The position numbers and the translations under genes were made by a program. A stretch of DNA of 64,000 nucleotides from Pseudoalteromonas phenolica (GTDB lineage Bacteria; Pseudomonadota; Gammaproteobacteria; Enterobacterales; Alteromonadaceae). The stretch lies in the NCBI RefSeq assembly GCF_005886345.1, contig NZ_PNEC01000013.1, positions 124,001 through 188,000 of the forward strand, given 5' to 3'. The stretch's first letter is position 1. Each line of letters starts with the position of its first letter. Shown in pieces: positions 28,209-37,743 of this stretch. The notes under the pieces are model-generated. The model made no database searches and was not told the DNA's origin. It saw only the letters and a list, made by a program, of their open reading frames with translations.

Positions 28209-29507
28209 ATGAAGTACGCGATGAGCGCATTAACAACATCGTGCTTAATGGCTTTTGGTAGTTATGCATTTGCTACCGAAGCACCGAAGAATATTATTTA
28301 CATGATTGGTGATGGTATGGGCCCAGCTTTTACCACTGCATATCGTTATTATTCTGACAACCCAAATACCAAAGTAGTAGAACCCACTATATTTGACCAA
28401 ATCCTTGTTGGTATGGCACACACCTACCCTGACGATGATACTTATGTCACTGACAGTGCAGCAGGTGCAACAGCACTTAGTACTGCTAATAAAACCTATA
28501 ATGGTGCAATTGCGGTCGACACACATAAAAAACCTTTGAAAACCGTGCTTCAAATAGCCAAAGAAAAAGGTATGCGTACTGGTTTAGTATCTACTTCACA
28601 AATAAATCACGCTACACCAGCGAGTTTCGCAGCACATAATGAATCTCGTCGTAACTATGATGAGATCGCTGATGATTACTTCGACATAAAAATTGCAGGA
28701 AAGCTACCCGTCGATTTAATGCTTGGTGGTGGCGTGCAATATTTTAAACGCAGCAACAGAAACTTAATTAAAGAGTTTGAAAAAGCGGGTTATCAATATA
28801 CGTCTGATTGGAAAAAATTAAATCAAATTGAACAATTACCAGTACTGGGTCTATTTGCTGACAAAGCGTTTCCTCACGCAATCGATGAGAATCCAAACCG
28901 CTTAGAAAAAATGACGTTTAAGTCTTTAGATTTAATATCTAAAAACAATGATAAAGGTTTCTTTATCATGCTAGAAGGCAGCCAAATTGATTGGTGCGGT
29001 CACGCAAATGATATTGCATGTGCGATGAAAGAAATGCACGACTTTGCCAAATCAATTGAACTTGCTAAGGCATATGTTGACCAAAACCCTGATACTTTAT
29101 TAGTTGTCACTGCCGACCATTCTACGGGGGGATTAACCTTAGGTGCAAATGGCAAATACACTTGGTTACCTGATGAAGTGAAAAAAGTGAACTCGTCTGT
29201 AATGACGATGACCAAATCACTACTTGAAGCTGAAGATTTAAAAACAGCATGGAATCAACATACAAGTTTAGAGCTAAGTAAAGAGGATTTAGCTTCTCTT
29301 TTAAAAGCCAGAAAAGACGGCGATGAAGCGCTTTACAAAGCCATCAATAAAGTCATTAATACAGCAACTTATACTGGCTGGACGACAAGCGGTCATACTG
29401 CAATCGATGTACAAGTATTTGCTTATGGTAAAGGTTATGAGCAATTTATCGGGTCACAGAACAACACGCAAATTGCAGAAAAACTAATTCACTTTATCGA
29501 AAAGTAA
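28209..29507 (+). CDS. Alkaline phosphatase, Vibrio cold-active type
   Basis: This is a secreted or periplasmic phosphomonoesterase that releases phosphate from organic esters. The 432-residue protein has a signal peptide (MAFGSYAFATEAPKN), the nucleophile Ser in TDSAAGATA near residue 84, metal ligands in MIGDGMG, MLEGSQIDWCGHAND, VTADHSTGG and SGHTA. At the two variable active-site positions it has His (NHATPAS) and Trp (QIDWCG), where E. coli PhoA has Asp153 and Lys328; this is the His/Trp pair described for the cold-active Vibrio enzyme. AAGGA lies 6 bases before the ATG. No clear Pho box is visible upstream. Confidence 0.92.
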   Translation: MKYAMSALTTSCLMAFGSYAFATEAPKNIIYMIGDGMGPAFTTAYRYYSDNPNTKVVEPTIFDQILVGMAHTYPDDDTYVTDSAAGATALSTANKTYNGAIAVDTHKKPLKTVLQIAKEKGMRTGLVSTSQINHATPASFAAHNESRRNYDEIADDYFDIKIAGKLPVDLMLGGGVQYFKRSNRNLIKEFEKAGYQYTSDWKKLNQIEQLPVLGLFADKAFPHAIDENPNRLEKMTFKSLDLISKNNDKGFFIMLEGSQIDWCGHANDIACAMKEMHDFAKSIELAKAYVDQNPDTLLVVTADHSTGGLTLGANGKYTWLPDEVKKVNSSVMTMTKSLLEAEDLKTAWNQHTSLELSKEDLASLLKARKDGDEALYKAINKVINTATYTGWTTSGHTAIDVQVFAYGKGYEQFIGSQNNTQIAEKLIHFIEK

Positions 29508-29530
29508 TTTATTGATAAATAATCAGTAGT

Positions 29531-29559
29531 AAAAAGCCAGAACACTGTTCTGGCTTTTT
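29531..29559. terminator. Bidirectional terminator after the alkaline phosphatase gene
   Basis: AAAAAGCCAGAAC (29531-29543) and GTTCTGGCTTTTT (29547-29559) form a 13-bp stem with a 3-nt loop and T-runs on both strands, between the converging phosphatase gene and tsaB. Confidence 0.93.
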
Positions 29560-29584
29560 AAATATATAAGCTTGATAGCGGGTA

Positions 29585-30277
29585 TTATTCTCTACCAGGC
29601 AGCTTTTTCCAAGTTACCGTATCTCTGACATAGTGCGGCTGCGCATCGGCAGCTTGAACTGTGTTACCTTTAACAAACTCAACTTCTGAAATTTTTAGCA
29701 TGTACGCGGCATCGGGTAAGGTAATTTCAGAGATGACATCTAAATTTAATTCGGCGGCTTGCTCAGCATAAGGTTCCCATGCAGTTCCTACCGCAGTTAT
29801 TCCTTTAATTGATTCAGGTAAATCAGCTGGCGCACACACCACTTCATTTTCTTCTATGTGTAATTCAGCTAGCCCTGTTTCAGATTTGTGATAGTGCGCG
29901 AAATAAATCTCACCCATTCTTGCATCGATACCCGTGATGACTGAATCTAGCCCTTTTTCTTCAATCGCTTGCTGTGCCATTGCCTGTAATGTTGAGACCC
30001 CCACCAGCGGTAAATTTGCACCGTACGCCAGGCCCTGTGCAATGGCAACACTAATCCGTACACCAGTAAAACTGCCCGGTCCGCGACCAAATACAATGCC
30101 ATCTAAATCTTGTAACTTACAGCCTGCTTTGTCTAATAACTCAGAAACTAAAGGCAACACTTTTTGGCTATGTTGCTGAGGACAAACTTCAAAATGTTTA
30201 ACTGTTTGTCCATTAAATTGAATGGCAATGCTAAGCGCTTCAGTTGAAGCATCTAACGCTAAAAGGTTATAAGTCAT
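29585..30277 (-). CDS. tsaB: tRNA threonylcarbamoyladenosine biosynthesis protein TsaB
   Basis: TsaB partners TsaD and TsaE in forming the t6A37 modification of ANN-decoding tRNAs. The 230-residue protein has the ASKHA-fold start LLALDASTEALSIAI and the hallmark FGRGPGSFTGVRISVAIAQGLA region. Length equals E. coli TsaB (231). It starts 1 nt after the yoaA stop codon, the same pairing as yoaA and tsaB (yeaZ) in E. coli. Confidence 0.94.
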   Translation of the reverse strand: MTYNLLALDASTEALSIAIQFNGQTVKHFEVCPQQHSQKVLPLVSELLDKAGCKLQDLDGIVFGRGPGSFTGVRISVAIAQGLAYGANLPLVGVSTLQAMAQQAIEEKGLDSVITGIDARMGEIYFAHYHKSETGLAELHIEENEVVCAPADLPESIKGITAVGTAWEPYAEQAAELNLDVISEITLPDAAYMLKISEVEFVKGNTVQAADAQPHYVRDTVTWKKLPGRE

Positions 30278-30278
30278 A

Positions 30279-32189
30279 TTATTCTATGTTCTCTAAAAAC
30301 TGTAATGCGCTTTGAAAATCTCTTGTGCGGCGCATGTTAGGTAAGCTTTGTAAAAATGTCTGCCCATATTTTCGCGTAACTAGTCGGTTATCGCAAATGA
30401 CAAGTACACCTTTATCACTGTGATCTCGAATTAAGCGACCGACACCTTGTTTAAGGTTAATGATTGCTTGGGGTAATTGAATGTCTTCAAAAGGCTCACC
30501 ACCGGTTAATTCACAATCTTTCATTCTAGCTTGTAATAATGGGTCGTCAGGTGATGTAAAAGGCAGTTTATCAATTAACACACAACTGAGCGCATCACCA
30601 CGTACATCAACTCCTTCCCAAAAAGAAGCCGTGCCCATTAATACCGCGTTGCCGTGGCGAATAAACTGTTCAAGAATGATCCGCTTAGACGATTGTCCCT
30701 GCATAAACACGGGATATTCAGTAGCAGTACTTAACCCCTCGTAAACTAAGTGCATGACTCGGTAACTGGTGAAAAGTAAAAATGTCCGTCCTTTTGCTGC
30801 CTTTATAAGCTCTTTGGCGAGTTTTACCAAGCTATGCGGCATCATATCATCACTGGTTTCCGGCAAATATCTAGGCATACATAACACCGCCTGATTTTCA
30901 TAATCAAACGGACTTTCTACCAATAATTGATGCTTCGGCTTTAAACCTAAGCTCTTATTAAAATGATCTAACGAGTCATTTACTGATAGAGTCGCAGATG
31001 CAAAAGTAAAACTCGCTTGGGTACGCTCTATAATTTCTTTGAATTTATTTGCGACGTTTAAAGGTGTGATATTGATCGTTAAGAAACGTCGCGTTGTTTC
31101 GTACCAATAGCTGTAACCCTTCTGTGTAGTGTCAAATGCGCGCTCTAATTGGTTTTTGAACTGCAACACCTTTTCAAATGAGTGTTCAATTTTATCGCTT
31201 CTATCCAGGCAAAGTTTTAAGACTTTATACAAGAAATCTAAATCTGAAATGACACGGTGCAACGCATCACAAATGGTTTTGCTAGTTAAAGATTCTCGCC
31301 AATCTCCCCGTGAACTCTCACCAGCAAAAGCGAGTCGAAGATCGGCAACTGCCGTTTCTAACTTATTGAGTGTATTACCCAATTGCAACATGTCTGGAAT
31401 ATCAGAGCGGTAGATTAAACGCAGATCGTTTATCAAAGCTACCAGCTGTTTGGTGCTTATGCTGTCACCAAAATAATCACTGGCAATTTCTGGAACTTGG
31501 TGCGCTTCATCAAAAATATAATTATCGGCGTCAGGCATAAGCTCAGCAAAGCCAGAATCTTTCACCGCCATATCAGCAAAAAATAAGTGATGATTAATCA
31601 CAACAATATCTGCTTCCATGGCTTTAATACGTGCTTTTCTAATGTAGCATTCGGCGTAATCAGGACACTCTTTACCTAAACAATTATCCGCCGTTGAGTT
31701 TACATAAGGTAGCACCTTGGCATCTTCTTCAATGCCAACACAATCGGCTAAATCGCCTGTATTGGTTTGAGAGGCAAACTTTGCAACCATGGCAAGTTGA
31801 TGCATCACGTCAGGGTCGTCGGTTGGTACATGGGCAACATGCTGTTCAAGCCGATAGGTGCATAGATAGTTTGCTCGGCCTTTTAGCAGGGCTACTTTTC
31901 TACCCTTATTCAGTATTTTTGCAAGTTGCGGTAAGTCTCGATGATAAAGCTGTTCTTGTAGTGCTTTAGACCCTGTTGTAATGATCGATTTCTTATCGCT
32001 AAGTAACACAGGAATTAAATACGCGAATGTTTTTCCCGTACCAGTTCCTGCTTCTACCACACACTGAGATTTATTTTCTATTGCGGCATAGACCATCTCA
32101 GCCATATCAATTTGTGGCTGTCTTGGTTTATAACCAGGAATATTTAGAGCTAAAGGACCTGTTTCAGAAAAAAGCGTTTTAATTTGCAA
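30279..32189 (-). CDS. yoaA: DinG-family ATP-dependent helicase YoaA
   Basis: YoaA is an XPD/DinG-like Fe-S DNA helicase that helps repair blocked replication forks in E. coli. The 636-residue protein has Walker A (VVEAGTGTGKTFAYL), the Fe-S cysteines CLGKECPDYAEC (with a further Cys earlier), the DEAH box (NYIFDEAHQVPEI), and motif VI (INLKQGVGRLIRD), aligning with E. coli YoaA end to end. The start is uncertain: the TTG at 32189 gives an N-terminus of family length, but no clear ribosome site precedes it; the next ATG would delete conserved residues. Confidence 0.9.
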   Translation of the reverse strand: MQIKTLFSETGPLALNIPGYKPRQPQIDMAEMVYAAIENKSQCVVEAGTGTGKTFAYLIPVLLSDKKSIITTGSKALQEQLYHRDLPQLAKILNKGRKVALLKGRANYLCTYRLEQHVAHVPTDDPDVMHQLAMVAKFASQTNTGDLADCVGIEEDAKVLPYVNSTADNCLGKECPDYAECYIRKARIKAMEADIVVINHHLFFADMAVKDSGFAELMPDADNYIFDEAHQVPEIASDYFGDSISTKQLVALINDLRLIYRSDIPDMLQLGNTLNKLETAVADLRLAFAGESSRGDWRESLTSKTICDALHRVISDLDFLYKVLKLCLDRSDKIEHSFEKVLQFKNQLERAFDTTQKGYSYWYETTRRFLTINITPLNVANKFKEIIERTQASFTFASATLSVNDSLDHFNKSLGLKPKHQLLVESPFDYENQAVLCMPRYLPETSDDMMPHSLVKLAKELIKAAKGRTFLLFTSYRVMHLVYEGLSTATEYPVFMQGQSSKRIILEQFIRHGNAVLMGTASFWEGVDVRGDALSCVLIDKLPFTSPDDPLLQARMKDCELTGGEPFEDIQLPQAIINLKQGVGRLIRDHSDKGVLVICDNRLVTRKYGQTFLQSLPNMRRTRDFQSALQFLENIE

Positions 32190-32273
32190 GAAGTGACTAC
32201 AGCAGAGTTTTTTTCAATTGTACGGCTTAGTGCTTGGATGAGCAACCGAGAGCACATAAACTTGATTAAGATG

Positions 32274-32501
32274 TTACGCCCATACATCTAAATGCTTGCC
32301 ATCTTCCTTGTCGTTTTCATTTTCTTTTTGCTTTTTGTTTTGTGATTGCTCATTAAGTTTTCTTTTCGCATCTTCTTTTTTGGCTCTATCGAGTTTTATT
32401 TTTTCAACTTTGTTATCTATGACACCTGCCACATAAAAGGTGGGCTTATGCGACACTTCAAGCCTAATTATGTTATTTAACAAAGGTTTAAATGCATCCA
32501 T
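32274..32501 (-). CDS. Small Lys/Glu/Asn-rich protein, unrecognised
   Basis: This 75-residue protein has a hydrophobic-patterned N-terminal part (MDAFKPLLNNIIRLEVSHKPTFYVAGVIDNKVEKI) and a highly charged tail of Lys, Asp, Glu, Asn and Gln that is probably a helix or disordered. I do not recognise the family. A strong ribosome site (AGGAGGA, spacing 4-5) directly before the ATG at 32501 supports real translation. It lies alone between yoaA (84 bp downstream) and the his leader, transcribed away from it. Confidence 0.65.
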   Translation of the reverse strand: MDAFKPLLNNIIRLEVSHKPTFYVAGVIDNKVEKIKLDRAKKEDAKRKLNEQSQNKKQKENENDKEDGKHLDVWA

Positions 32502-32643
32502 TATATCCTCCTGCAAGCTTGTACCTACTCCTTATTATCGACCGTTATAATTTATACTTTAAAAAATTCAAAATTTTAGTTGCACTGAAACCGTAAAATA
32601 TGTTTTTCTAATTACGTTACCAAAATTGATTAAGAGAATTTAC

Positions 32644-32694
32644 ATGTTTATTACACTGACAACTATTCATCATCACCATCATACACCCGAATAG
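32644..32694 (+). CDS. hisL: his operon leader peptide HisL
   Basis: A 16-codon open frame, MFITLTTIHHHHHTPE, has five consecutive His codons (CAT/CAC). It is preceded by AAGAGA and followed by the attenuator hairpins and hisG. Ribosome stalling at these codons when charged tRNA-His is scarce would favour the antiterminator, as in the E. coli his attenuator (seven His codons). Confidence 0.95.
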   Translation: MFITLTTIHHHHHTPE

Positions 32695-32706
32695 CCTGTC
32701 AGGTAT

Positions 32707-32790
32707 TTCGCTGGTGGGTTATTCCTAAAAGGAACCTCCCGGCGAATCAACTCAGAATTTATATCGCCCCGAGGTTCCCTCGGGGTTTTT
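32707..32790 (+). promoter_or_regulatory. his attenuator: alternative hairpins and terminator
   Basis: Three mutually exclusive pairings are visible. A 1:2 hairpin pairs TTCGCTGGTGGG (32707-32718) and nearby bases with GGAACCTCCCGGCGAA (32731-32746). A 2:3 antiterminator pairs GGAACCTC (32731-32738) with GAGGTTCC (32771-32778). A 3:4 terminator pairs CCCCGAGG (32767-32774) with CCTCGGGG (32778-32785), followed by TTTTT. hisG begins 26 bp after the T-run. The layout is a classical transcription attenuator. Confidence 0.93.
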
Positions 32791-32815
32791 CGTTTTAGAA
32801 CAAAGGATATAAATT

Positions 32816-33715
32816 ATGAGTACTAACAACCGTTTAAGAATCGCAATTCAAAAATCAGGCAGACTTTCAAAAGATTGCCAAGAACTTCTCAAGCAACTAG
32901 GTGTTAAATTAAACCTACGTGAACAACGCCTAATTGCTCACTCAACCAATATGCCTATCGACGTTTTACGTGTACGCGATGACGATATTCCAGGTCTTGT
33001 TATGGACGGCGTATGTGACCTAGGTATTGTTGGCGAAAACGTACTTGAAGAAACACAAGCTGAACGTCAGAGTCTAAACCAATATTCTGAAGTACTAAAA
33101 CTGTCTAAGTTAGATTTTGGTTATTGCCGCCTTGCACTTGCATGGCCACAAGAACTTGGTCCACAAGATAAGTCATGGTTTGAAGGCAAACGCATTGCAA
33201 CAACATACCCTGAAATTCTAAAAGGCTACCTAAAACGAGAAGGTATCAATGCGAGCGCGGTAATGCTAACTGGCTCTGTAGAAGTCGCTCCTCGTGCTGG
33301 TCTTGCTGATGCAATTTGCGACCTTGTCTCTACTGGCGCAACACTTGAAGCAAACGGCTTAATGCAAGGTGATACTATTCTTGAATCAAATGCATGTCTG
33401 ATTCAAAATCCAAAACTGAACGATGAAGCTAAGCTGGCACTTATCAATAAATTAATGCCGCGCTTAAAAGGTGTTAAGCAAGCCAAAGAAAGTAAGTACA
33501 TCATGCTACACGCACCTAAAGCAAAACTAACCGAAGTGTGTGAACTACTGCCAGGAACAGGTCAACCTACCCTATTATCCCTGGCTGGCTCCGACGATTA
33601 TGTGGCGCTACACATGGTTAGCAGCGAAACACTATTCTGGGAAACCATGGAAGAGCTAAAAGCACTTGGTGCAAACTCTATCCTCGTCATGCCAATTGAA
33701 AAAATGATGGAGTAA
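32816..33715 (+). CDS. hisG: ATP phosphoribosyltransferase HisG (long form)
   Basis: HisG catalyses the first step of histidine synthesis, joining ATP and PRPP, and is feedback-inhibited by histidine. The 299-residue protein has the same length as E. coli HisG and is the long form with a C-terminal regulatory ACT-like domain (about 225-299), so no HisZ is needed. Recognisable segments are [27 protein letters not shown] and [18 protein letters not shown] (PRPP-binding). It heads the operon; AAAGGAT lies before the ATG. Confidence 0.96.
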   Translation: MSTNNRLRIAIQKSGRLSKDCQELLKQLGVKLNLREQRLIAHSTNMPIDVLRVRDDDIPGLVMDGVCDLGIVGENVLEETQAERQSLNQYSEVLKLSKLDFGYCRLALAWPQELGPQDKSWFEGKRIATTYPEILKGYLKREGINASAVMLTGSVEVAPRAGLADAICDLVSTGATLEANGLMQGDTILESNACLIQNPKLNDEAKLALINKLMPRLKGVKQAKESKYIMLHAPKAKLTEVCELLPGTGQPTLLSLAGSDDYVALHMVSSETLFWETMEELKALGANSILVMPIEKMME

Positions 33716-33720
33716 CGACT

Positions 33721-35010
33721 GTGTTTAATTGGAATGAGGGTTCTCAATCAGCACAAGCTGCTATTTTAGAAAGACCTGCTGTTACAGCCAGTGAGTTGAT
33801 TGAGAAGCAAACACAAGCGATTATTGATGATGTCATTGCTAACGGTGACAACGCATTACTTGAGTTTGCTAAAAAGTTCGACAAACGTGAACAACCTCGT
33901 TTACGTGTGCCGAGCGAAGAAATAATGCAAAGTGAAGGCTTGCTTGAACCATCTTTAAAACAAGCCATTGATTTAGCTTATAGCAACATCAAAGCGTTTC
34001 ACCAACAGCAACAACCGGTGTCTAAAAAGATTGAAACCGCACCGGGCGTGGTGTGTGAATTAAAATTTGAAGCCATCGATGCTATTGGTCTTTATGTACC
34101 AGGTGGCAGTGCGCCACTGCCTTCCTCTGTTTTAATGCAAGGCGTGTGTGCACAGCTATCAGGCGCCACAACTGTGGTATTAGCAACGCCAGTGAATGGT
34201 AATGAGCGCATCCACCCTGCCATTTTATATGCAGCTAAGCTTTGCGGGATCACCACTATCGTTGAAAGTGGCGGCGCTGGTGTTATCGCTGCTATGGCTT
34301 ATGGCACCGAGTCGGTTCCTAAAGTAAACAAAATATTTGGCCCGGGTAACAGCTATGTGACCATGGCAAAACAACTGCTGAGTCAGTCTGTACCTGGGTT
34401 TGCGATTGATATGCCTGCAGGCCCTTCTGAAGTTATGGTCATTGCTGATGAGCGTGCAAACCCAGCTTTTATCGCCGCTGATTTACTCTCTCAGGCAGAG
34501 CACGGACGAGACTCTCAAGTTCTACTTGTGTGTAACTCTGAAGAAATCATTGCCCTAACACAGCAGCAAATTGAGCTTCAGCTTGAAAGCTTATCGCGTG
34601 CTGATATCGCACGTGCGGCGCTAGAGAACAGTGCCTTGATATTAGTCGATGACATGGTACAGGCATTTGACGTTTCTACCAAATATGGTCCTGAACATCT
34701 TATTCTACAAATTGACCAAGCCGACCAATATGTCGGGTTAGTTAAAAATGCAGGCTCAGTGTTTGTTGGTGATTATACGCCCGAATCTGCGGGGGACTAT
34801 GCGTCTGGCACAAATCACGTATTACCAACTTATGGCTACAGTAAAGTCTACTCAAGTCTTAATTTAATGGACTTCTATAGAACATATACTGTGCAAAGTA
34901 TTACCCCTTCGGGTTTAGAAAATTTAAGCAAAGCGATTTTGCCGCTTGCTGATGCAGAAGGATTAGACGCACACGCCAATGCTGTTAAAGTGCGTTTGGA
35001 GAATTTGTAA
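33721..35010 (+). CDS. hisD: Histidinol dehydrogenase HisD
   Basis: HisD oxidises L-histidinol to histidine with two NAD+ and a bound Zn. The 429-residue protein contains YVPGGSAPLPSSVLM, NKIFGPGNSYVTMAKQLL, DMPAGPSEVMVIAD, DLLSQAEHGRDSQ and YGPEHLILQ, all conserved in the family, including the Zn-ligand and catalytic Glu/His regions. A GTG start lies 5 bp after hisG; hisC follows with no gap. Confidence 0.96.
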   Translation: MFNWNEGSQSAQAAILERPAVTASELIEKQTQAIIDDVIANGDNALLEFAKKFDKREQPRLRVPSEEIMQSEGLLEPSLKQAIDLAYSNIKAFHQQQQPVSKKIETAPGVVCELKFEAIDAIGLYVPGGSAPLPSSVLMQGVCAQLSGATTVVLATPVNGNERIHPAILYAAKLCGITTIVESGGAGVIAAMAYGTESVPKVNKIFGPGNSYVTMAKQLLSQSVPGFAIDMPAGPSEVMVIADERANPAFIAADLLSQAEHGRDSQVLLVCNSEEIIALTQQQIELQLESLSRADIARAALENSALILVDDMVQAFDVSTKYGPEHLILQIDQADQYVGLVKNAGSVFVGDYTPESAGDYASGTNHVLPTYGYSKVYSSLNLMDFYRTYTVQSITPSGLENLSKAILPLADAEGLDAHANAVKVRLENL

Positions 35011-36066
35011 ATGAGTGATGTGATCACCACGCTGTTACCAAAGAACATCAATGAGCTAAAAGCGTATAGCTCAGCTAAAAGTATGAAACTAACGGGCTCG
35101 ACTTGGTTAAATGCCAATGAAAGCCCTTATGCTAAAACTTTTGACGTAAGTCTAGATAACTTGAATCGTTATCCTGATCCACAACCGCAAGCAGTGATTG
35201 ATGCATACGCTGATTATGCAGGTGTAAGCGAAGAAAATGTATTAATGACACGCGGTGCTGACGAAGGAATTGAGCTTTTAGTTAGAACTTTCTGCGAGCC
35301 GGGCAAAGATTCAATCAGCATTTTTGCACCAACTTACGGCATGTATAAAGTCACGGCTGATACACACAATGTCGCATTAAATGTATTGAGCCAAGAGCAA
35401 CTCATTAATGACGATAAAACTGCAATTAGTGAAGCGTGTGCGCAATCAAAACTGGTTTTTATTTGTAATCCAAATAATCCAACCGGCGCAATTTTACCTG
35501 TAGAGAAAATTGCTGAAATTGCGGATGAATTGTCTGATAAGGCCATTGTTGTTGTAGATGAAGCCTATATTGAATTTTGCGAAGCATATTCTTCTGTAAG
35601 TCTGTTACAAGATTTCAATAATGTGGTTGTCTTGAGAACTCTTTCTAAAGCGTTTGCCTTAGCGGGTTTAAGAACGGGCTTCATGCTTTCTAACAGCGAA
35701 TTATTGAATGTTGTCAGAAAGGTCATCGCACCTTACCCAGTTTCGACTGTGGTTGCTGCGATTGCAGCACAAGCATTAAGTAAAGATGCCATCACCCAAG
35801 TAAAACGCCAAGTGCAAATTTTAAACGCAGCGAAAGCTGAGCTTTCGTTAGCGCTTAAAAACAATAAGCAAGTAATCACTGTTTTAGACAGCTATGCAAA
35901 CTTTGTGACTATCCGTTTAAAAGACAAAGCAGCCATTGATGTTGCCATGCAATCTGGTTTGATAATGCGCCCATTTGTATTATTCGATCAAGATGATTGG
36001 ATCAGAATCTCTATTGGCACAGAGCAAGAATTACAACAAGTCACCGACTGGCTGAATGGCCTCTAA
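35011..36066 (+). CDS. hisC: Histidinol-phosphate aminotransferase HisC
   Basis: HisC is a PLP-dependent class I/II aminotransferase converting imidazole-acetol phosphate to histidinol phosphate. The 351-residue protein has LNANESPY, RYPDPQP, CNPNNPTGA, VVDEAYIEF and the PLP-lysine motif LRTLSKAFALAGLRTG. Its ATG directly follows the hisD stop codon. Length is as in E. coli (356). Confidence 0.95.
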   Translation: MSDVITTLLPKNINELKAYSSAKSMKLTGSTWLNANESPYAKTFDVSLDNLNRYPDPQPQAVIDAYADYAGVSEENVLMTRGADEGIELLVRTFCEPGKDSISIFAPTYGMYKVTADTHNVALNVLSQEQLINDDKTAISEACAQSKLVFICNPNNPTGAILPVEKIAEIADELSDKAIVVVDEAYIEFCEAYSSVSLLQDFNNVVVLRTLSKAFALAGLRTGFMLSNSELLNVVRKVIAPYPVSTVVAAIAAQALSKDAITQVKRQVQILNAAKAELSLALKNNKQVITVLDSYANFVTIRLKDKAAIDVAMQSGLIMRPFVLFDQDDWIRISIGTEQELQQVTDWLNGL

Positions 36067-36082
36067 GTAGTAAGGAATAAAA

Positions 36083-37144
36083 ATGATTCAACCATATCTA
36101 TTTATCGACCGAGACGGCACCTTAATTGATGAACCAATCACGGATAAACAAGTCGACAGTCTAGAAAAGCTAGTACTACTGCCAAATGTTATTCCTGCAC
36201 TATTACAACTTCAAGCTGCGGGTTATCGTTTAGTCATGGTGTCAAACCAAGATGGTTTGGGTACTGATAGCTTTCCAACCGCAGACTTCGATATTGCACA
36301 AGACAAGATGATGGAAATATTTTCATCACAAGGGATCAAGTTCGATGACGTGTTGATCTGCCCACACTTTGATGAAGATAACTGTAATTGTCGAAAACCT
36401 AAAACAGGCTTGCTTACAGAATTAATGCGTTCAGGTAAAGTCGACCTTGCTAAATCTTATGTAATTGGCGACCGTCAAACTGATTTAGGCCTTGCTGATA
36501 ACTTGTGTATTCAAGGTATTCTGTACGAAGGTGATTGGCCGCAAATAGTGACTCAGTTAACCACTCAAAATCGTGAAGCATCAGTAACACGCAACACCAA
36601 AGAAACTCAAATTGATGTTGCGGTTAATCTTGACCGAGGTGTTAGCGGTGAAATTTCTACCGGTTTAGGTTTTTTTGATCACATGTTGGATCAAATTAGA
36701 ACACACGCCAATATTTATTTAAATATTAAAGCCTATGGTGACTTACACATCGACGAGCACCACTTAGTTGAAGATATTGGTATTGCTCTTGGCCAAGTTG
36801 TAAAACAAGCCCTTGGTACAAAAACGCAAATTAACCGTTATGGCTTTGCACTGCCCATGGATGAATGTAAAGCAGAATGTCAGATTGATTTATCGGGCCG
36901 CGCCTCATTTGTACTTAATGCTGATTTCTCTCGTGAAAAAGTGGGAGATTTAGATGTGCAAATGGTCGAGCACTTCTTTAAGTCTTTCTCAGATAATGCA
37001 GCTGTGAGTTTGATCTTATCTGTTTCTGAGGGTAATTGTCACCACCAAGTAGAAGGGTTATTTAAAGCTTTCTCAAGAGCATTACGTGTGGCAATCCATA
37101 AAGATACGAGCCAATTAACGGCAAGTTCTAAGGGGTGTTTATGA
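36083..37144 (+). CDS. hisB: Bifunctional histidinol-phosphatase / imidazoleglycerol-phosphate dehydratase HisB
   Basis: The 353-residue fusion has an N-terminal HAD phosphatase ([10 protein letters not shown] near residue 9, Zn cysteines [14 protein letters not shown]) and a C-terminal IGP dehydratase (about 168-353; [55 protein letters not shown]), as in E. coli HisB (355). Its TGA overlaps the hisH ATG in ATGA. Confidence 0.96.
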   Translation: MIQPYLFIDRDGTLIDEPITDKQVDSLEKLVLLPNVIPALLQLQAAGYRLVMVSNQDGLGTDSFPTADFDIAQDKMMEIFSSQGIKFDDVLICPHFDEDNCNCRKPKTGLLTELMRSGKVDLAKSYVIGDRQTDLGLADNLCIQGILYEGDWPQIVTQLTTQNREASVTRNTKETQIDVAVNLDRGVSGEISTGLGFFDHMLDQIRTHANIYLNIKAYGDLHIDEHHLVEDIGIALGQVVKQALGTKTQINRYGFALPMDECKAECQIDLSGRASFVLNADFSREKVGDLDVQMVEHFFKSFSDNAAVSLILSVSEGNCHHQVEGLFKAFSRALRVAIHKDTSQLTASSKGCL

Positions 37145-37731
37145 TAGCCATTATAAACACCGGCTGTGCCAATATAAACTCTGTACGTTTTGCATTTGAC
37201 CGATTAGGTGCTAACCCTGAAATTATTACTGCTCCTGAACAATTAGCACAATTTGATAGAGCAATACTTCCTGGTGTTGGCCATGCGTCAGTTGCCATGA
37301 AACGTTTGCTTGATAATGGTTGGCAGCAAGCCATCGATGAATATGAAAATCCCTTGATGGGCATATGTTTAGGTATGCAGCTTTTGTGTGAGAAAACCTC
37401 TGAAGGTGACGTTGACTGCTTAAACAAAATTCCGGGCGCTGTAACTGAGCTCGAAGTAGGCAATTTAACTGCACCGCATATGGGCTGGAATAATTTGAGT
37501 ATTGAAAAACCTCACGCGTTGACACAAGGGATCACTGCACAAGATCAAGTCTACTTTGTGCATAGCTTTGCGCACAGTGTAAACGACTACACCTTAGCAT
37601 CTGGTGCATATGGTCAAACATTTTCTGCCATCGTCTGTAAAGACAACTACGCAGGTATGCAATTTCACCCTGAAAAAAGTGCACAAGTCGGCGCAAAGCT
37701 TTTAACAAACTTTTTAAATTGGAATGTATAG
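37141..37731 (+). CDS. hisH: Imidazole glycerol phosphate synthase glutaminase subunit HisH
   Basis: HisH hydrolyses glutamine and channels ammonia to HisF. The 196-residue class I amidotransferase has the nucleophile Cys in [12 protein letters not shown] and the catalytic His/Glu in MQFHPEKS. The ATG at 37141 overlaps the hisB stop codon, and AGGGG lies 5 bases upstream; a GTG six bases upstream overlaps that ribosome site and is rejected. Confidence 0.95.
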   Translation: MIAIINTGCANINSVRFAFDRLGANPEIITAPEQLAQFDRAILPGVGHASVAMKRLLDNGWQQAIDEYENPLMGICLGMQLLCEKTSEGDVDCLNKIPGAVTELEVGNLTAPHMGWNNLSIEKPHALTQGITAQDQVYFVHSFAHSVNDYTLASGAYGQTFSAIVCKDNYAGMQFHPEKSAQVGAKLLTNFLNWNV

Positions 37732-37743
37732 GCAGAGGTTAAC

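Noticed and set aside
32546..32551. TATAAT as the -10 of the his operon
   Set aside because: The nearest -35-like sequence (TTGTAC at 32519-32524) is 21 bp away, too far for a standard promoter, so the promoter was not assigned.
32644..32694. The run of five His codons as an affinity tag or cloning artefact
   Set aside because: It is followed by a full attenuator and the his operon, which explains it as the natural leader peptide.
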